DNA from: Megalonaias nervosa
Taxonomy: Eukaryota > Mollusca > Bivalvia > Unionida > Unionidae
Assembly: GCA_016617855.1 (NCBI GenBank)
Contig: JAECUM010003682.1
Coordinates: 54,609 to 118,608, forward strand
Direction of reading: 5' to 3'
DNA: 64,000 nucleotides
The position numbers and the translations under genes are program-made. The notes under the pieces were generated by a model. It was not told the DNA's origin, ran no database searches, and saw only the letters and a list, made by a program, of their open reading frames with translations. Of this stretch, positions 7,467-17,938 are shown one piece after another (positions within the stretch are counted from its first letter, which is position 1; every line of letters starts with the position of its first letter).

Positions 7467-8842
7467 TTACATGTTTTCTACTGGCGCATCAATAACTCTC
7501 ATTCGTCCACCAACACCTTCAAGTAGCATCGTCTTATCACTGAGTATAACGGCGATTGCTCTGTAATTGGCAATAGCTCCTCTTGTAACACGAGCTCGAA
7601 ATGTATGTCAACGACGGACTGTCTAAACAAATCCAAATATTCAAGCGAAAAATAATAAATCGGGTACATCGTTGTAAAATCTAGCTGTGATATTTGTAAA
7701 CCAGTATCAACACTTTGATCACGCCCCATAAAAAACATCAATCGATGATATGCACGCGCCACATGATTTTGCTCGAAATTCAACAAAATATCCTCCGATG
7801 GTTCTTGATGTCCGTTTATTCTTAATGAAACCTCGGAAACACCGAGTTTGTCAAATATCATAATACTACGCGTTTGATCATTTACTCGTGCAGCATCTTG
7901 AAGTGCAACGAATATATGTCGCGGCGCAAAGATACCCTGTTGTGATGCTATCTGCCATGTAAATAAACCATTAATTGCACTTTGAACAGCATCTGTGGTT
8001 GTTGTTAACCATGATGGCGTCGACTTGCCGCCGCTGCCCATGAAAGCGAGTAACCGATCTTCTTCTAGTATCGTTGGAGTCATTACTGGCATCCACAATG
8101 AAAGTTTTGTTAGTATTACTTTACCAGCATCACCAGCAGGTCGCCATATTGCATCATCGTCGGTTGCTTTTCGTACGAGTACAATTGTATGTTTGGCCCT
8201 GAAAATAAGTTTTCTAATGTGTCTGCAGAATCCAAAAATATGTGATAGTGGAATCGCGCAAGAAAATCTTCTGCTTCCACCCTGCAACATTGCTCGACGT
8301 GATCTAAATCCTAAGTTGAAATCTGGATCGACATTAATAATCATACTTTGCACATCCCGTTCGGCATTTCTAGCAAAGTTTCTTGGTCATCCTATTTCAT
8401 ACTGATTATATTCAGGATGATCAGAAGTATCCTTGGTAAATATCATTGATGGACCAGCTGATCTTGAATAATGGTAGCTGTATCTTGCAAGGCCAAGTAT
8501 CGTCGTGGCAACGTCAGCATCTTTTTGAATCGATTCAATATTTCTTTCGTCGATCATGTACGTGGCGCTGTCGAACAACGCCATGATGCCATTATTAACA
8601 AAACCAACACTAATATCAGCTCCATATTCAGTATTATCTGCTTTTCAAATTTTACCTTCTACTTTGATGAATGCTTCAGCGGGTAAGAAATATCTACTTG
8701 TATCTTGAACCTGTAATTCGATTCGTCCACGCTGATTTGGCTGTCGTGCTTCGTAAGAATAATATTGATGATCACGTACTGATTCATCTTTGAGAACTGG
8801 TGCGTCCATGTCGAATGCGGGATCAGATATGCGTTTGAACAT
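7467..8842 (-). pseudogene. Major capsid protein, double-jelly-roll type (copy A, broken)
   Basis: It starts with MFKRISDPAFDMDAPV at 8842 and ends VIDAPVENM with a TAA at 7467-7469. It aligns along its length with the open copy B gene. Recognisable blocks are YFLPAEAFI, FSCAIPLSHIFGFC, KHTIVLVRKATDDDAIWR, TKLSLWMPVMTP, INGHQEPSE and YPIYYFSLEYLDLFRQSV, which recur in major capsid proteins of metazoan PLV-type elements. Damage: in-frame TGA at about 8,644, in-frame TGA at about 8,387, and a one-base deletion near 7,605 before the last about 45 residues. The role in building the icosahedral shell is inferred from family resemblance and from its place among protease and penton-like genes. Confidence 0.8.
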
Positions 8843-8856
8843 CCTTGTTATGTTTG

Positions 8857-9291
8857 TTATCGTTTAACACGAAAACCACTTCCGGTTACCAGACTAGCGG
8901 TTATATTTTTTTCTTTTTCACCAGCCAATGACGCTAAGTTTTGATTTACGGCTTGATTTATTATTTTACTAACGTTTGCAGGCATCACTTCAGTGCTGGG
9001 TAATTTTACTGGCTGAGGTTTTCGTCGTATTAATCGTGCTAGTCTGTCTTTGATTGCAGAGAATGCTTTACTTGCGACGTCGCCGGCAGCACTAATACCT
9101 TTTTCACGAACAACGTCAACAGCTTTCATGCCTAGTTGCTTTGCAATCGGTATTGCTTTTGGGGCTATCCTTCTAAATAAACCCTGAACAACATCGCCGA
9201 GTCCCTCTCCGTAAAATGTTTTATATGTAGGTAATCTCGAATTTATCACCCTGACCATAGTTGGTCCACATTGAGCAACATGTATGATCAT
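8857..9291 (-). CDS. Small basic minor virion protein (copy A)
   Basis: An intact 144-residue frame, 14 bp upstream of the capsid gene. After a short variable start the conserved part begins MVRVINSRLP, then YGEGLGDVVQGLFRRIAPKAIP, a helical region with IKDRLARLIRRKPQPVKLPSTE, and a basic C-terminus GSGFRVKR. Copy B (15,050-15,505) is the same protein with a few inserted residues near the end. Glycine-rich starts followed by amphipathic and basic helices are typical of minor capsid or core proteins of Polinton-like and adenovirus-like viruses. There are no cysteines beyond the leader, no TM segment and no enzymatic motif. Being open in both copies suggests late constraint or simply short length. 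The structural role is inferred from position. Confidence 0.65.
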   Translation of the reverse strand: MIIHVAQCGPTMVRVINSRLPTYKTFYGEGLGDVVQGLFRRIAPKAIPIAKQLGMKAVDVVREKGISAAGDVASKAFSAIKDRLARLIRRKPQPVKLPSTEVMPANVSKIINQAVNQNLASLAGEKEKNITASLVTGSGFRVKR

Positions 9292-9318
9292 CTTATTATA
9301 GTAATTATATCTAACTGT

Positions 9319-10279
9319 TTAATCACTGTGATAATCATCGGCGATTTCATTAATGAGGAACCGATACACGTTAATATCCATGATACCACTTGTAAATAAT
9401 CGTTGACAAATAGCAGCTGCTTCATTAATGATTTCTGGTGAATTATTACCGGCTCGTTTTCCACCAATCAGAATTTCTAATCTGTCCACGTCGGCAAGGA
9501 CGTTGTCAGAACATGGAGTAATAAGACCACTTCCCCTGGTACCTGTACCAATACCACTTCCAGTGGCACCGGGCATCATAGAATTCTTCTTTCTCATCTG
9601 TTGTTTCCACTGTTTTTTTCTTCCTTGATTTCCTTTCTGCTTTTGATTTTTCAAGTTGCTGTTTCATTTCTTCTACGTTTTGTTTTCTTGTTTCTTTTGT
9701 TTGTTCAATATGCTCTTTCACTACCTGGTTAAAAATATCAAACCGATTAACATCTTCCTCAGATCTAATCTGTGGAACATCATGAGCAATACGAAATATA
9801 TCTTTAACCCAATCGCCAGATTTCAACGTATTAATATATTCAGGTTTCACGTATTTTTCTCTTTGATAGTATCCATACGGTGCAATCTTTATTAATTTAT
9901 TTGGGTCTTTGATAGCGGCAATACCTTCAGGTTTGAATTTATCTATTATTTTGGTTTTAATTTTTGGTGGTTTAGGTTGTGGTTGAATTTCAAGTGGTGG
10001 TTGAGGAAGTTGCCTGGGTGGTGGTCGAGTTGCTCGAAGACGCCCAGCAATATCGGCAGGCAATGTTTCAATAGCTTTTTGTGTTGCCTCAGTTGCTGAA
10101 ACAATTTTCTTTGTTGGTTCAGTAATTGGTTTAAATAATTGCTCTGCACCTTCTGCAAATTCTTTTGTTTGCTGACGCGCCTGTAATTGTTGTCTGACAG
10201 AATCACGTACAGGTAGATATTTCTTGATTGCTTCTAGTCACTCTTGAGCTAGTCTAGCTGAGTGTGCTTCACCAGTCAT
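9319..10279 (-). pseudogene. Conserved terminal-gene protein with Pro/Gln-rich linker (copy A, broken)
   Basis: This is the first gene inside the terminal repeat, with its ATG 26 bp from the repeat arm. It begins MTGEAHSARLAQE and has a TGA where copy B has CGA (Arg) after 13 residues; a frameshift near 9,550 separates the C-terminal part. Order of parts: N-terminal helix; FAEGAEQLFKPI; Pro-rich linker; IKTKIIDKF and a YGYYQREKYVKPE block; charged linker; and a C-terminal domain ADVDRLEILIGGKRAGN followed by NSPEIINEAA and NVYRFLINEI. The C-terminal domain is highly conserved with copy B and recurs in PLV-type genomes, but its role is unknown to me. A virion or scaffold role is a guess from its place at the head of the capsid block. 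Confidence 0.62.
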
Positions 10280-10305
10280 TATTGATATAACGGTAATTTA
10301 ATTAC

Positions 10306-10553
10306 AGCAGCAGCGAGGGTGGACTGACAAAAATTACGCGCACGAGCACATAAACGAACATGCATAGCATTTACAAACTCAGGTGTCACAAACGAGTAAC
10401 AGCATAAATAACCCACGTAGAGAGAATCTCAATTCGGTTAGGGGTTCTGGTTTAGCGTTATTGACCCTGTATTTTTGCCTTATTTAGTATGATTTTCATG
10501 TTTAAATATATTTGTTCGAAAACTAATTTGTAGGGTTCACCCTCTCTGCTGCT
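10306..10553. repeat. Viral terminal repeat with palindromic arms (end of copy A)
   Basis: AGCAGCAGCGAGGGTGGAC (10,306-10,324) is the inverted partner of 10,535-10,553 with 17 of 19 matches, separated by 210 bp. The loop shares words with the copy B terminus when both are read inward, for example ggtcaataacgctaaacca against ggtcagtaacgttaaacca. The outer edge at 10,553 is the likely boundary of the viral copy. Confidence 0.72.
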
Positions 10554-11344
10554 CGAGGAATTGGAGAAAGATTCTAATACCCAATGAAAGACTCTCTATG
10601 CCCATTCTGAGTTCAGTTCATGTTTATTTTAATGTTACAGTAACTGCACCACAACTTAATGCAAGACTTTTATTTCTATTTCAGTTTTGAGCGCAACTAT
10701 CTCCGTGTGTAAACATTTTTTGTTCCAAACCAATGAAATTTTATTTTCGTTTGTTTCATCCTTTTGCCAAATTTGTCAGTACATTTTTCCAAACCGAGAT
10801 CATTAACTAGATTGTAAGATACAGGATTGGTTTTCGTACTGCAATGCTTTGGTTTATAGTTCAATGTTAAATTTAACATACTGTAAAACTGGATATTGAA
10901 GACTTAGTAAAGAACTTTATATTTTGACCAAATCAATAAGATGGTCAAAATAGATATATTGCTACTATCCTCATAATATAATGTGTTTAAACTTCATAAA
11001 GTTGTATGGTTTATTTTCTATGTTACATTTTTATTATAATTGTATTTTATTATTCTTTCTTGAAACATTTTGCTTTGGCTTTTATAGATTCTATTGAACA
11101 TTTTCCAAGATGACTGCCAAGTTCAACACTATATGGATCTCATCTTTTGTGAGGTCACCATTTGGGTTCTTTTCTAATGTTAGGTGCATTATGGAATTAA
11201 TCTGTGCTATTTTCTATTTATTTTACACAGACACTTGTAAGTTATCAACAAGACTTCAAGGTGTTAAAAAGATTTCTTATAAGTCATAATGCACAAAATG
11301 TGTATTACTTTATGAACTTTCAATGTTATTATGAGTAGTTTAAA
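10554..11344. other. Spacer between viral copies, no gene recognised
   Basis: AT-rich, low-complexity DNA with only short random-looking frames. Nothing viral is seen outside the terminal repeat, so this is probably host DNA between two separate insertions. Confidence 0.5.
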
Positions 11345-11605
11345 ACAATCTGAGTGGCTCCGAGTGGCCGAGTGGTAAAGCAATCACTGTTACAGATCAT
11401 TGCCATTTCACTTCTGTCTGCGTGGGTTTGAGTCTCGGATTCGGCTAATGTGGGCATGTGAGAAAGCTTGCCAGTAGCTTTTCGTGGGTTGGTGGTTCTT
11501 TCCAGGGTTTTCCTGGATTCTTCCTCCACCATTTATACTGGCCACCATATATAGCCTTTTTGTGCTGAAAAATGGCATTAAACCTTACAACAACAACATT
11601 AAAAC
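11345..11605 (+). mobile_element. tRNA-derived SINE with mollusc-type core
   Basis: A tRNA-like head (A box near GTGGCCGAGTGG at about 11,362, B box GGTTTGAGTCTC at about 11,427) is followed by a conserved core containing GTGGGTTGGTGGTTCTTTCC and CTTCCTCCACC. The tail is GGCATTAAACC followed by an AAC-rich repeat. This head-core-tail pattern is the common SINE layout of bivalve genomes and is the best clue to the host. Confidence 0.7.
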
Positions 11606-12074
11606 AATTTGAAATTTAATTAGGTAAATAAAAAAAATATGTACATACTGATAACTGATTTTGGCATTGGTTACTGAAATCCATGCAGAAAAACATACAA
11701 TGGTAAGTGACAAAGCAAAACGTCAATGAGAAAATGGAGAGAAGAAAATAGGGTAAATTATCAAGTATTCACAACAAAGATACCACAATAACAAAAACCA
11801 CATATTTTCAGAATTGCCAAATTTTGCAAACAATGAGGTAAACTAAAAATCATATAGGTCTTTTAAAATCTGTAGGTGTGATCAATTCTTTCTTCAAACA
11901 ACATAAACCCTGATCTGGCATAACATAATGCCACTATCAGATGAGGGTCTTTGTTGTTTGTTTTACTAATCATTCCAAAATAAAACTATATTAACCCAGA
12001 TGTGTCAGCACATAATGCAATCGCAGATTCGAGTGTGCAGCTGAACTACATTTAAAAGTGAGGATATAAAGTAC
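11606..12074. other. Non-coding stretch, nothing recognised
   Basis: AT-rich host-like sequence without supported frames or repeats. Confidence 0.4.
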
Positions 12075-12490
12075 CTTATACTAAATGATATCTAAACGTC
12101 ACTATTATTATTCACCTTATAGTAAATGATGTCTAAACTTCACTATTATTATTCACCTTATACTAAATGATGTCTAAACTTCACTATTATTATTCACCTT
12201 ATACTAAATGATGTCTAAACGTCACTATTATTATTCACCTTATACTAAATGATGTCTAAACTTCACTATTATTATTCACCTTATACTAAATGATGTCTAA
12301 ACTTCACTATTATTATTCACCTTATACTAAATGATGTCTAAACTTCACTATTATTATTCACCTTATACTAAATGATGTCTAAACTTCACTATTATTATTC
12401 ACCTTATACTAATTCACCTTATACTAAATGATGTCTAAACTTCACTATTATTATTCACCTTGTACTAAATGATGTCTAAACTTCACTAAA
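12075..12490. repeat. Minisatellite, about 41-bp unit
   Basis: About ten tandem copies of a 41-bp unit built on ACTAAATGATGTCTAAACTT and CACTATTATTATTCACC. Units differ by single bases (for example AACGTC against AACTTC), and one junction near 12,410 is a partial duplication. Confidence 0.9.
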
Positions 12491-13757
12491 CCTTAAGGTA
12501 ACAACAGTAAAGATTTAGACATTGATAATGCCCACCAATGTAACGTCATACCATCATGTCAATCCATGTGTCATGTCATGTATTCAAGTCAATCATTAAT
12601 CAGACACTAATTACATGAAGCTACTGAAAAAGGCAGACCAATTCCATGATACCTTAAAGAAAAGAGCTCGAAGAGCACAAGAAAAAGTTGTCATTCAAAA
12701 CAACTTCATCACTGATGAAATCCTTAACCACATTATTTGGTCCATTTCTTGGCACCAACTTTATTACATCAAGAAAGACATTTAAATCTCATTGTTGTCA
12801 TGATAATGCTTTTTAAAGGCACAAAAGGATCAACAACAAAATCAACCAGTATACAATTATTATGTACTTTTTCCATCAAATGCTCTGCACAGTCTTTGCC
12901 AATGACATTTTCAGAGATCATATTTTCTATTGTCGTTTGAAATAAATATCTTCTGAATCTTATCAACCTAGTGAGAAATGAAGGCAGAGGTAATCCCAGC
13001 TTAAATGAAAAGATCCAGTTAATATCTAATTCCATCCGAAACACATGTAATCATATCTTTTATGTGGAGATTTTTCCAGTATATACAAAAAAATTAGCCC
13101 AGGACCTCAAAATACTCAACCCTATTTATGATGATCAAATACACAGACAACATTTCAACCCAATGACAACGCTGAAGACAAAAAACAGAGGTGCATTCCA
13201 TAATTATTATAAATTCCACACCCGAATGTGCAAAAACTAAGAAATTGTCAACCCTGGCGATCGAATCAGTAAGGAAGCTATAGATAGTGCAATTTTACAC
13301 TGGATGACATCAGGAGCTGGAGGAAAACATTAAGTGAAATAGAATCAAATTTAAGTGAACAAAGTGTTGTTGAAAATACTGTAAAGCATGAACTATTTAG
13401 GCACTGATTACTGGTTTTACACCTGGAAAACACCGCTTTTCATGAAATCATATCAGCACATTTTTTAAAAACACATGGTCACACATATTATATCTGCAGT
13501 ACACCATTTTTGTGAGGCAAATAAACACAGAAAATAAGTCAATTTAAAGCAGTTCTTTTTCTTTTTATTTAAAGTAATTGCAATTTCAACATTGTGTCAA
13601 GATAATAAAATATAAGGGCCTTTGGGGTAAGTGGAATTTTAAAAAAATCACTATGTCTGGTTGAGGTTCATGCTGTAGAACTGAACCTATTGTGCAGACT
13701 AGGAAAAGTAAATGGATAGACGTGTTCATAGCAATTATATGCTCAACCAAAACTGCT
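12491..13757. other. Spacer between viral copies, unrecognised
   Basis: AT-rich DNA. A 91-codon minus-strand frame (12,769-13,044) and a short plus-strand frame (12,971-13,240) exist but overlap each other and resemble nothing I recognise. No splice structure or family motif supports either. Confidence 0.35.
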
Positions 13758-13976
13758 AGCAGCAGAGGAGGTGAACAGACCGTTTTTGTTCGAGACCTTA
13801 TTTATGAAAAATAAGCCTTCCTACGAAAAGGAAATCTTAAGGTCAGTAACGTTAAACCACAACCTTTAACTAGCTAGCTCATTTTGTTACTTTTCTCTGA
13901 CGCGCGTTTTTATTTTTAGGAATGTTTCGTTTACGTGTTGGTCACTCAACGCTGGTCGTTCACCTCCTCTGCTGCT
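13758..13976. repeat. Viral terminal repeat with palindromic arms (left end of copy B)
   Basis: AGCAGCAGAGGAGGTGAAC (13,758-13,776) is a perfect 19/19 inverted repeat of 13,958-13,976, with a 181-bp loop. The loop contains gagaccttatttatgaaaa and ttcctacgaa, also present in the third terminus at 63,541. The first viral ATG is 35 bp inside. The outer edge at 13,758 is the likely element boundary. Confidence 0.78.
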
Positions 13977-14010
13977 GTAAATTAAACAGCCATTATAAAT
14001 ATTATCAATA

Positions 14011-15004
14011 ATGATTGGAGAACCACACTCAGCTAGATTAGCTCGAGAGCGACTAGATGCAATAAAAAAAATATTTACCCGTCCGTGATTTAGTTAAACA
14101 ACAACTACAAGCTCGTCAGGAGTCTCAGGTGGAATTTGCAGAAGGTGCAGAACAATTATTTAAACCGATTGTCGAACCAACAAAGAAAATTGTTACAGCA
14201 ATTGAGGCAACACAAAGAGCTCTTGAAACATTACCTGTTGATATTGCTGGCCGTATTCAAGGAGCTCAACCACAACCACAACCACAACCAAAACCACCAA
14301 GAACCAGAATTAAGATAATAGATAAATTTACACCTGAAGGTATTGCTGCTATCAAGGACCCAAAGCAAGTATTTGATATTGCCGCGTTTGGATATTATGA
14401 AAGAGAAAAATATGTAAAACCAGAACATGTTAAATCTCTAAGCTCTGCCAATTGGATTAAGGATGTATATCGCATCGCTACTAATACTCCGGAAATCAGA
14501 TCTAATGAAGATATTAGAAGTTTTAATATCTTTGATGATACTGTACATAGACATATAGAAAAAGCTAAACAATTTGAATTACCATCACCACAACGATCAC
14601 CACGACTACTACCACCACTACCACAACAATTTGAATTACCATCACCACAACTATCACAACAACTACAAAAAGAGCTACAACAACGAGAACAACAACGACA
14701 AGAAATAATGAAACAGTTGCAATCACCACGACAACCAGTCAAAATAACAGAGGAAGAATATCAAGATCCTGGCGCAACTGGAAGTGTTTTAGGAAGTGGT
14801 TTTATTACTTGTCCCAATAACGTCCTTGCTGATGTTGATCGACTAGAAATTCTCATTGGAGGAAAAGGAGCTGGCAATAATTCCCCAGAAATCATTAATG
14901 AAGCAGCTGATATTTGTCAGCGATTATTTACAGGTGGTGTTATGGATATTAATGTGTATCGGTCCCTTATTAATGAAATTAGTGACGATTATCATAGTGA
15001 CTAA
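14011..15004 (+). pseudogene. Conserved terminal-gene protein with Pro/Gln-rich linker (copy B, one frameshift)
   Basis: It starts MIGEPHSARLARERLDAIKK at 14,011; one extra A in the A run at about 14,062-14,069 shifts the frame, and the main frame then runs open to 15,004 (291 residues from 14,129). Same parts as copy A: FAEGAEQLFKPI, a PQPQPQP linker, the DIAAFGYYEREKYVKPE block, and the C-terminal ADVDRLEILIGGKGAGN domain. The linker at about 14,570-14,740 differs: it contains two QFELPSPQ repeats and a Gln-rich stretch where copy A is Lys/Glu-rich. Role unknown; see the copy A entry. It heads the rightward capsid gene block, and all genes to 21,073 are on the same strand. Confidence 0.65.
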
Positions 15005-15049
15005 GTATGTAATTAGATGCATTTAGTGATAAAATCACTTAATAATAAC

Positions 15050-15505
15050 ATGATCATACACAATACTCATAGACCAACCATGGTCAGGGTAATAAATTCA
15101 CGATTACCAGTATACAAAACGACCTACGGAGATGGACTAGGTGATGTTGTTCAAGGTCTATTTAGAAGGATAGCCCCAAAAGCAATACCGCTTGCAAAGC
15201 AACTAGGAATGAAAGCTATTGACGTTGTTCGTGAAAAAGGTATTGGCGCTGTTGGTGATGTTGCTAGCAAAGCATTCTTAGCAATCAAGGATAGACTAGC
15301 GCGATTAATACGACGAATACCTCAGCCAGTAAAATTACCCAGCACTGAAGTGATGCCCGCAAATGTCAGTAAAATAATAAATCAAGCTGCTAATCAAAAA
15401 CTAGCAGAGTTCGCTATCAACACTAATGTTGGGTTAGAAAAAGAAAAAAATATAACCGCTAGTCTGATAGCAGGAAGCGGTCTTCGTGTTAGACGACGAC
15501 GATAA
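15050..15505 (+). CDS. Small basic minor virion protein (copy B)
   Basis: Intact. The in-frame ATG at 15,017 is possible, but 15,050 (MIIHNT) matches the copy A start and is preferred; the strongly conserved part begins at the Met at 15,080. It carries GDGLGDVVQGLFRRIAPKAIP, the IKDRLARLIRR block and an Arg-rich C-terminus RVRRRR. Compared with copy A it has an extra KLAEFAINTNVG-type insertion near residues 120-135. It lies between the terminal gene and the capsid gene, with 8 bp to the capsid leader ATG. The role as a minor capsid or core protein is inferred from size, charge and neighbourhood. Confidence 0.65.
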   Translation: MIIHNTHRPTMVRVINSRLPVYKTTYGDGLGDVVQGLFRRIAPKAIPLAKQLGMKAIDVVREKGIGAVGDVASKAFLAIKDRLARLIRRIPQPVKLPSTEVMPANVSKIINQAANQKLAEFAINTNVGLEKEKNITASLIAGSGLRVRRRR

Positions 15506-15513
15506 TAATAAAG

Positions 15514-16882
15514 ATGTTCAAACGTAATATCTGATCCCGCGTTTGACATGGACGCACCAGTTTTAAAAGATGGATCGGTACGTGATTATCAATATTATTC
15601 TTATGACGCACGTGTACCTGACGAGCGTGGAAGAATTGAGATACAAGTTCAAGATACAAGCAGATATTTCTTACCCGCTGAAGCATTTATTGAAGTCGAA
15701 GGTAGACTTTTAAAAGCAGATAATGCACCATACGGAATTAATGATCGACCTGGTTTTGTCAATAATGGTATTATGGCGTTATTTAAAAGTGCAGCATATA
15801 TCATTGATGGACGAGAGATTGAGATCTGTCATGAAATCGTTGACGTTGCCACGACGATACTTGGTCTTGCAAGATACAGCGATGATTACTCAAGATCAGC
15901 TGGTCCATCAATGATATTTGCCAAAGATTTAACTGATCATCCAGAAAGTAGAAATGTAACTATGGGTGATGTAGAAAATGCTGCTAATAATGCAGCAACT
16001 CCAGCAGTTATAGCTATGAATGAAAATTTTAACTTAGGATTCGCATCACGTCGAACAATGTTAAATGATAATGAAGAATTTTCATGTGCGATTCCACTGT
16101 CACATATATTTGGATTCTGCAGAAATGTTAGGAAGGTTATATTTGGCGCTAAACACACAGTTGTACTTGTTAGAAAAGCCACCGACGATGATGCAATATG
16201 GCGTGATGCTGCCATTGATGCAGGTAAAGTAATATTAACAAAACTTTCGCTGTGGATGCCAGTAATGACTCCATCGATTACCGAAGAAGAACGTTTACTT
16301 TCTTTTATGAGTCAAGGTGGTAAATCAACGTTGTCATGGTTGACTATGACCACAGATAGTATTCAAGGTACCGTTGCTGGTTTATTTGCATGGCAGATAG
16401 CATCACAGCAGGGGGTGTCAGCACCACGACATATATTTATTGCACTTCAGGACAATGCCAGAATAAACTCACAGGAACGAAATCCAATGGTGTTTGACAC
16501 GATTGGGGTTAGTGAAGTTTCTTTGAGGATAAATGGACATCAAGAACCTTCTGAAGAAGTGTTGCTAAATTTCGATCAAAATCATGTAGCACGTGCTTAT
16601 CATCGATTAATGACATTCATTGGGCGTGATCAGAATATTGATTCTGGTTTACAGATATCTCAGCGTGATTTTACAACACTGTATCCAATATATTACTTTT
16701 CATTAGAACATTTAGATTTGTTCAGACAATCTGTCGTTGATATATATTTTCGAGCTCGTTTAAGAGTACTACCCGTTGCTGGTTACAGAGCAATTGCTGT
16801 TATACTCAGCGATAAATCAATGTTACTTGAAGGTGTTGGTGGACGAATGAGAGTTATTGATGCCCCAGTAGAAAACATGTAA
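15514..16882 (+). CDS. Major capsid protein, double-jelly-roll type (copy B)
   Basis: A 444-residue frame is open from the Met at 15,548 to 16,882. The copy A start lies 11 residues upstream, and the equivalent ATG here (15,514) is disconnected by one extra base near 15,526, so only the leader is damaged. Blocks in order: YYSYDAR, YFLPAEAFI, LGLARYS, FSCAIPLSHIFGFC (about residue 178), KHTVVLVRKATDDDAIWR, TKLSLWMPVMTP, GKSTLSWLTM, INGHQEPSEE, YPIYYFSLEHLDLFRQSVVD, and the C-terminal RMRVIDAPVENM. Length and motif order fit major capsid proteins of metazoan PLV-type elements, which build an icosahedral shell from trimeric double jelly rolls. A structure prediction would settle it. It is the best-preserved large viral gene here. 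Confidence 0.85.
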
Positions 16883-16906
16883 TTAGATCACTCATAATAA
16901 TTATAA

Positions 16907-17930
16907 ATGTCATATCTAGTTAATGTCAGTCTGACTCCTGGTCAGATTAAAAAGCTACAATCATCATCAAAAAATAATTGTGCGGCAAAAATATCACTAA
17001 AGCGAGAACAAATCGCAGGTGGTCCGAATAAGCTATCATTATCAGAACGCCAGCATAGGCATTTCAATGAAGCAAAAAAATTAAATAAAGGTATAAAACT
17101 TAATCTTTCTGCGAGTGTCATTAAAGACATCGTTAAAACGGGTGGCATATTTCCACTTCTTGCCGCGTTACCAGCAATAATAGCCGCTGCAGCCCCAGCT
17201 GTTGCAAAAGCAGCTGCATTAGGCGCTGTTGGAACCGCTGCTGGAATGGCGTTAAAGAAAGCAACGGGTCAAGGAATTATGCACGCAGAAAACTTTAAAA
17301 AAATGATCACGGGCAAAACAACACGGAAGACGTCTAAGAGCACCAAACGTGCCACAGCCGGGCCGTCTAAGATTATCAGGCTCAGCATACGGTCGCGGTC
17401 TAAGATTGCCAGGGACCCCATATTCATGGTACGGAAAAGGTCTAAGACTGCCCCGGTGACTTCGTCATCGAGTTCGATTCTTCCTATGTCTAATTTTGAT
17501 TTACTTAATGCTGCTAAGCAACTGAATATAAAAAAACTTTAGAGGAGTTTTTATGCGTGATCAATTACCTACCGTTGCAATGCAACATGAAACTGGTATT
17601 ATTAATCTCGATAAAAACTCTGGTCCAGACACTCATTGGGTGGCATATGCAATTGATCCACCTGGAATTATTTATTTTGATTGATATGGACTGGCACCAC
17701 CAAAAGAATTTTTAAAATATGTTAGCACAGTACGAAGTACTGCTATGCAAAGTCAAAATTCGATGCGTTCTAAAATCTGGTATTCAACATTACCAACACA
17801 AAAATTAACGGATCCGCCAATATGTGGTCGAGAAGTACTCGCTGTACTTGATGCTGTATCAAAATCAACAACGCCACCTCATAAAGTCGTGCATGAATAT
17901 TCTACGTTGTCACACTTAAACAGATATTAG
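16907..17930 (+). pseudogene. pX-like minor protein fused to adenain-like protease (copy B, frameshift and stop)
   Basis: The frame from 16,907 (TATAAATG) encodes the helical SLTPGQIKKLQ repeats, the hydrophobic GGIFPLLAALPA segment, then a basic Ser/Arg-rich linker with repeated RSRSKIARDP-type units, and runs in frame into the protease N-terminus NFDLLNAAKQLNIKKL. An extra A in the run near 17,535 then stops it. The remainder continues in another frame: THWVAYAI (catalytic His kept), then TGA in place of Ser right after the catalytic Asp (about 17,684), then PPICGREVL (catalytic Cys kept). The in-frame junction shows that minor protein and protease are one fused gene in this lineage, with the linker a candidate self-cleavage region. 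Inactive as it stands. Confidence 0.78.
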
Positions 17931-17938
17931 TAAATATA

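Noticed and set aside
7604..8646. UGA recoded as Trp in the copy A capsid gene
   Set aside because: Two in-frame TGAs exist, but copy B does not have Trp at these positions, other genes carry TAA and TAG stops, and frameshifts are present, so ordinary decay explains them.
12769..13240. Possible host exon between the viral copies
   Set aside because: Frames on both strands are short, overlap each other, and show no recognised motif or splice context.
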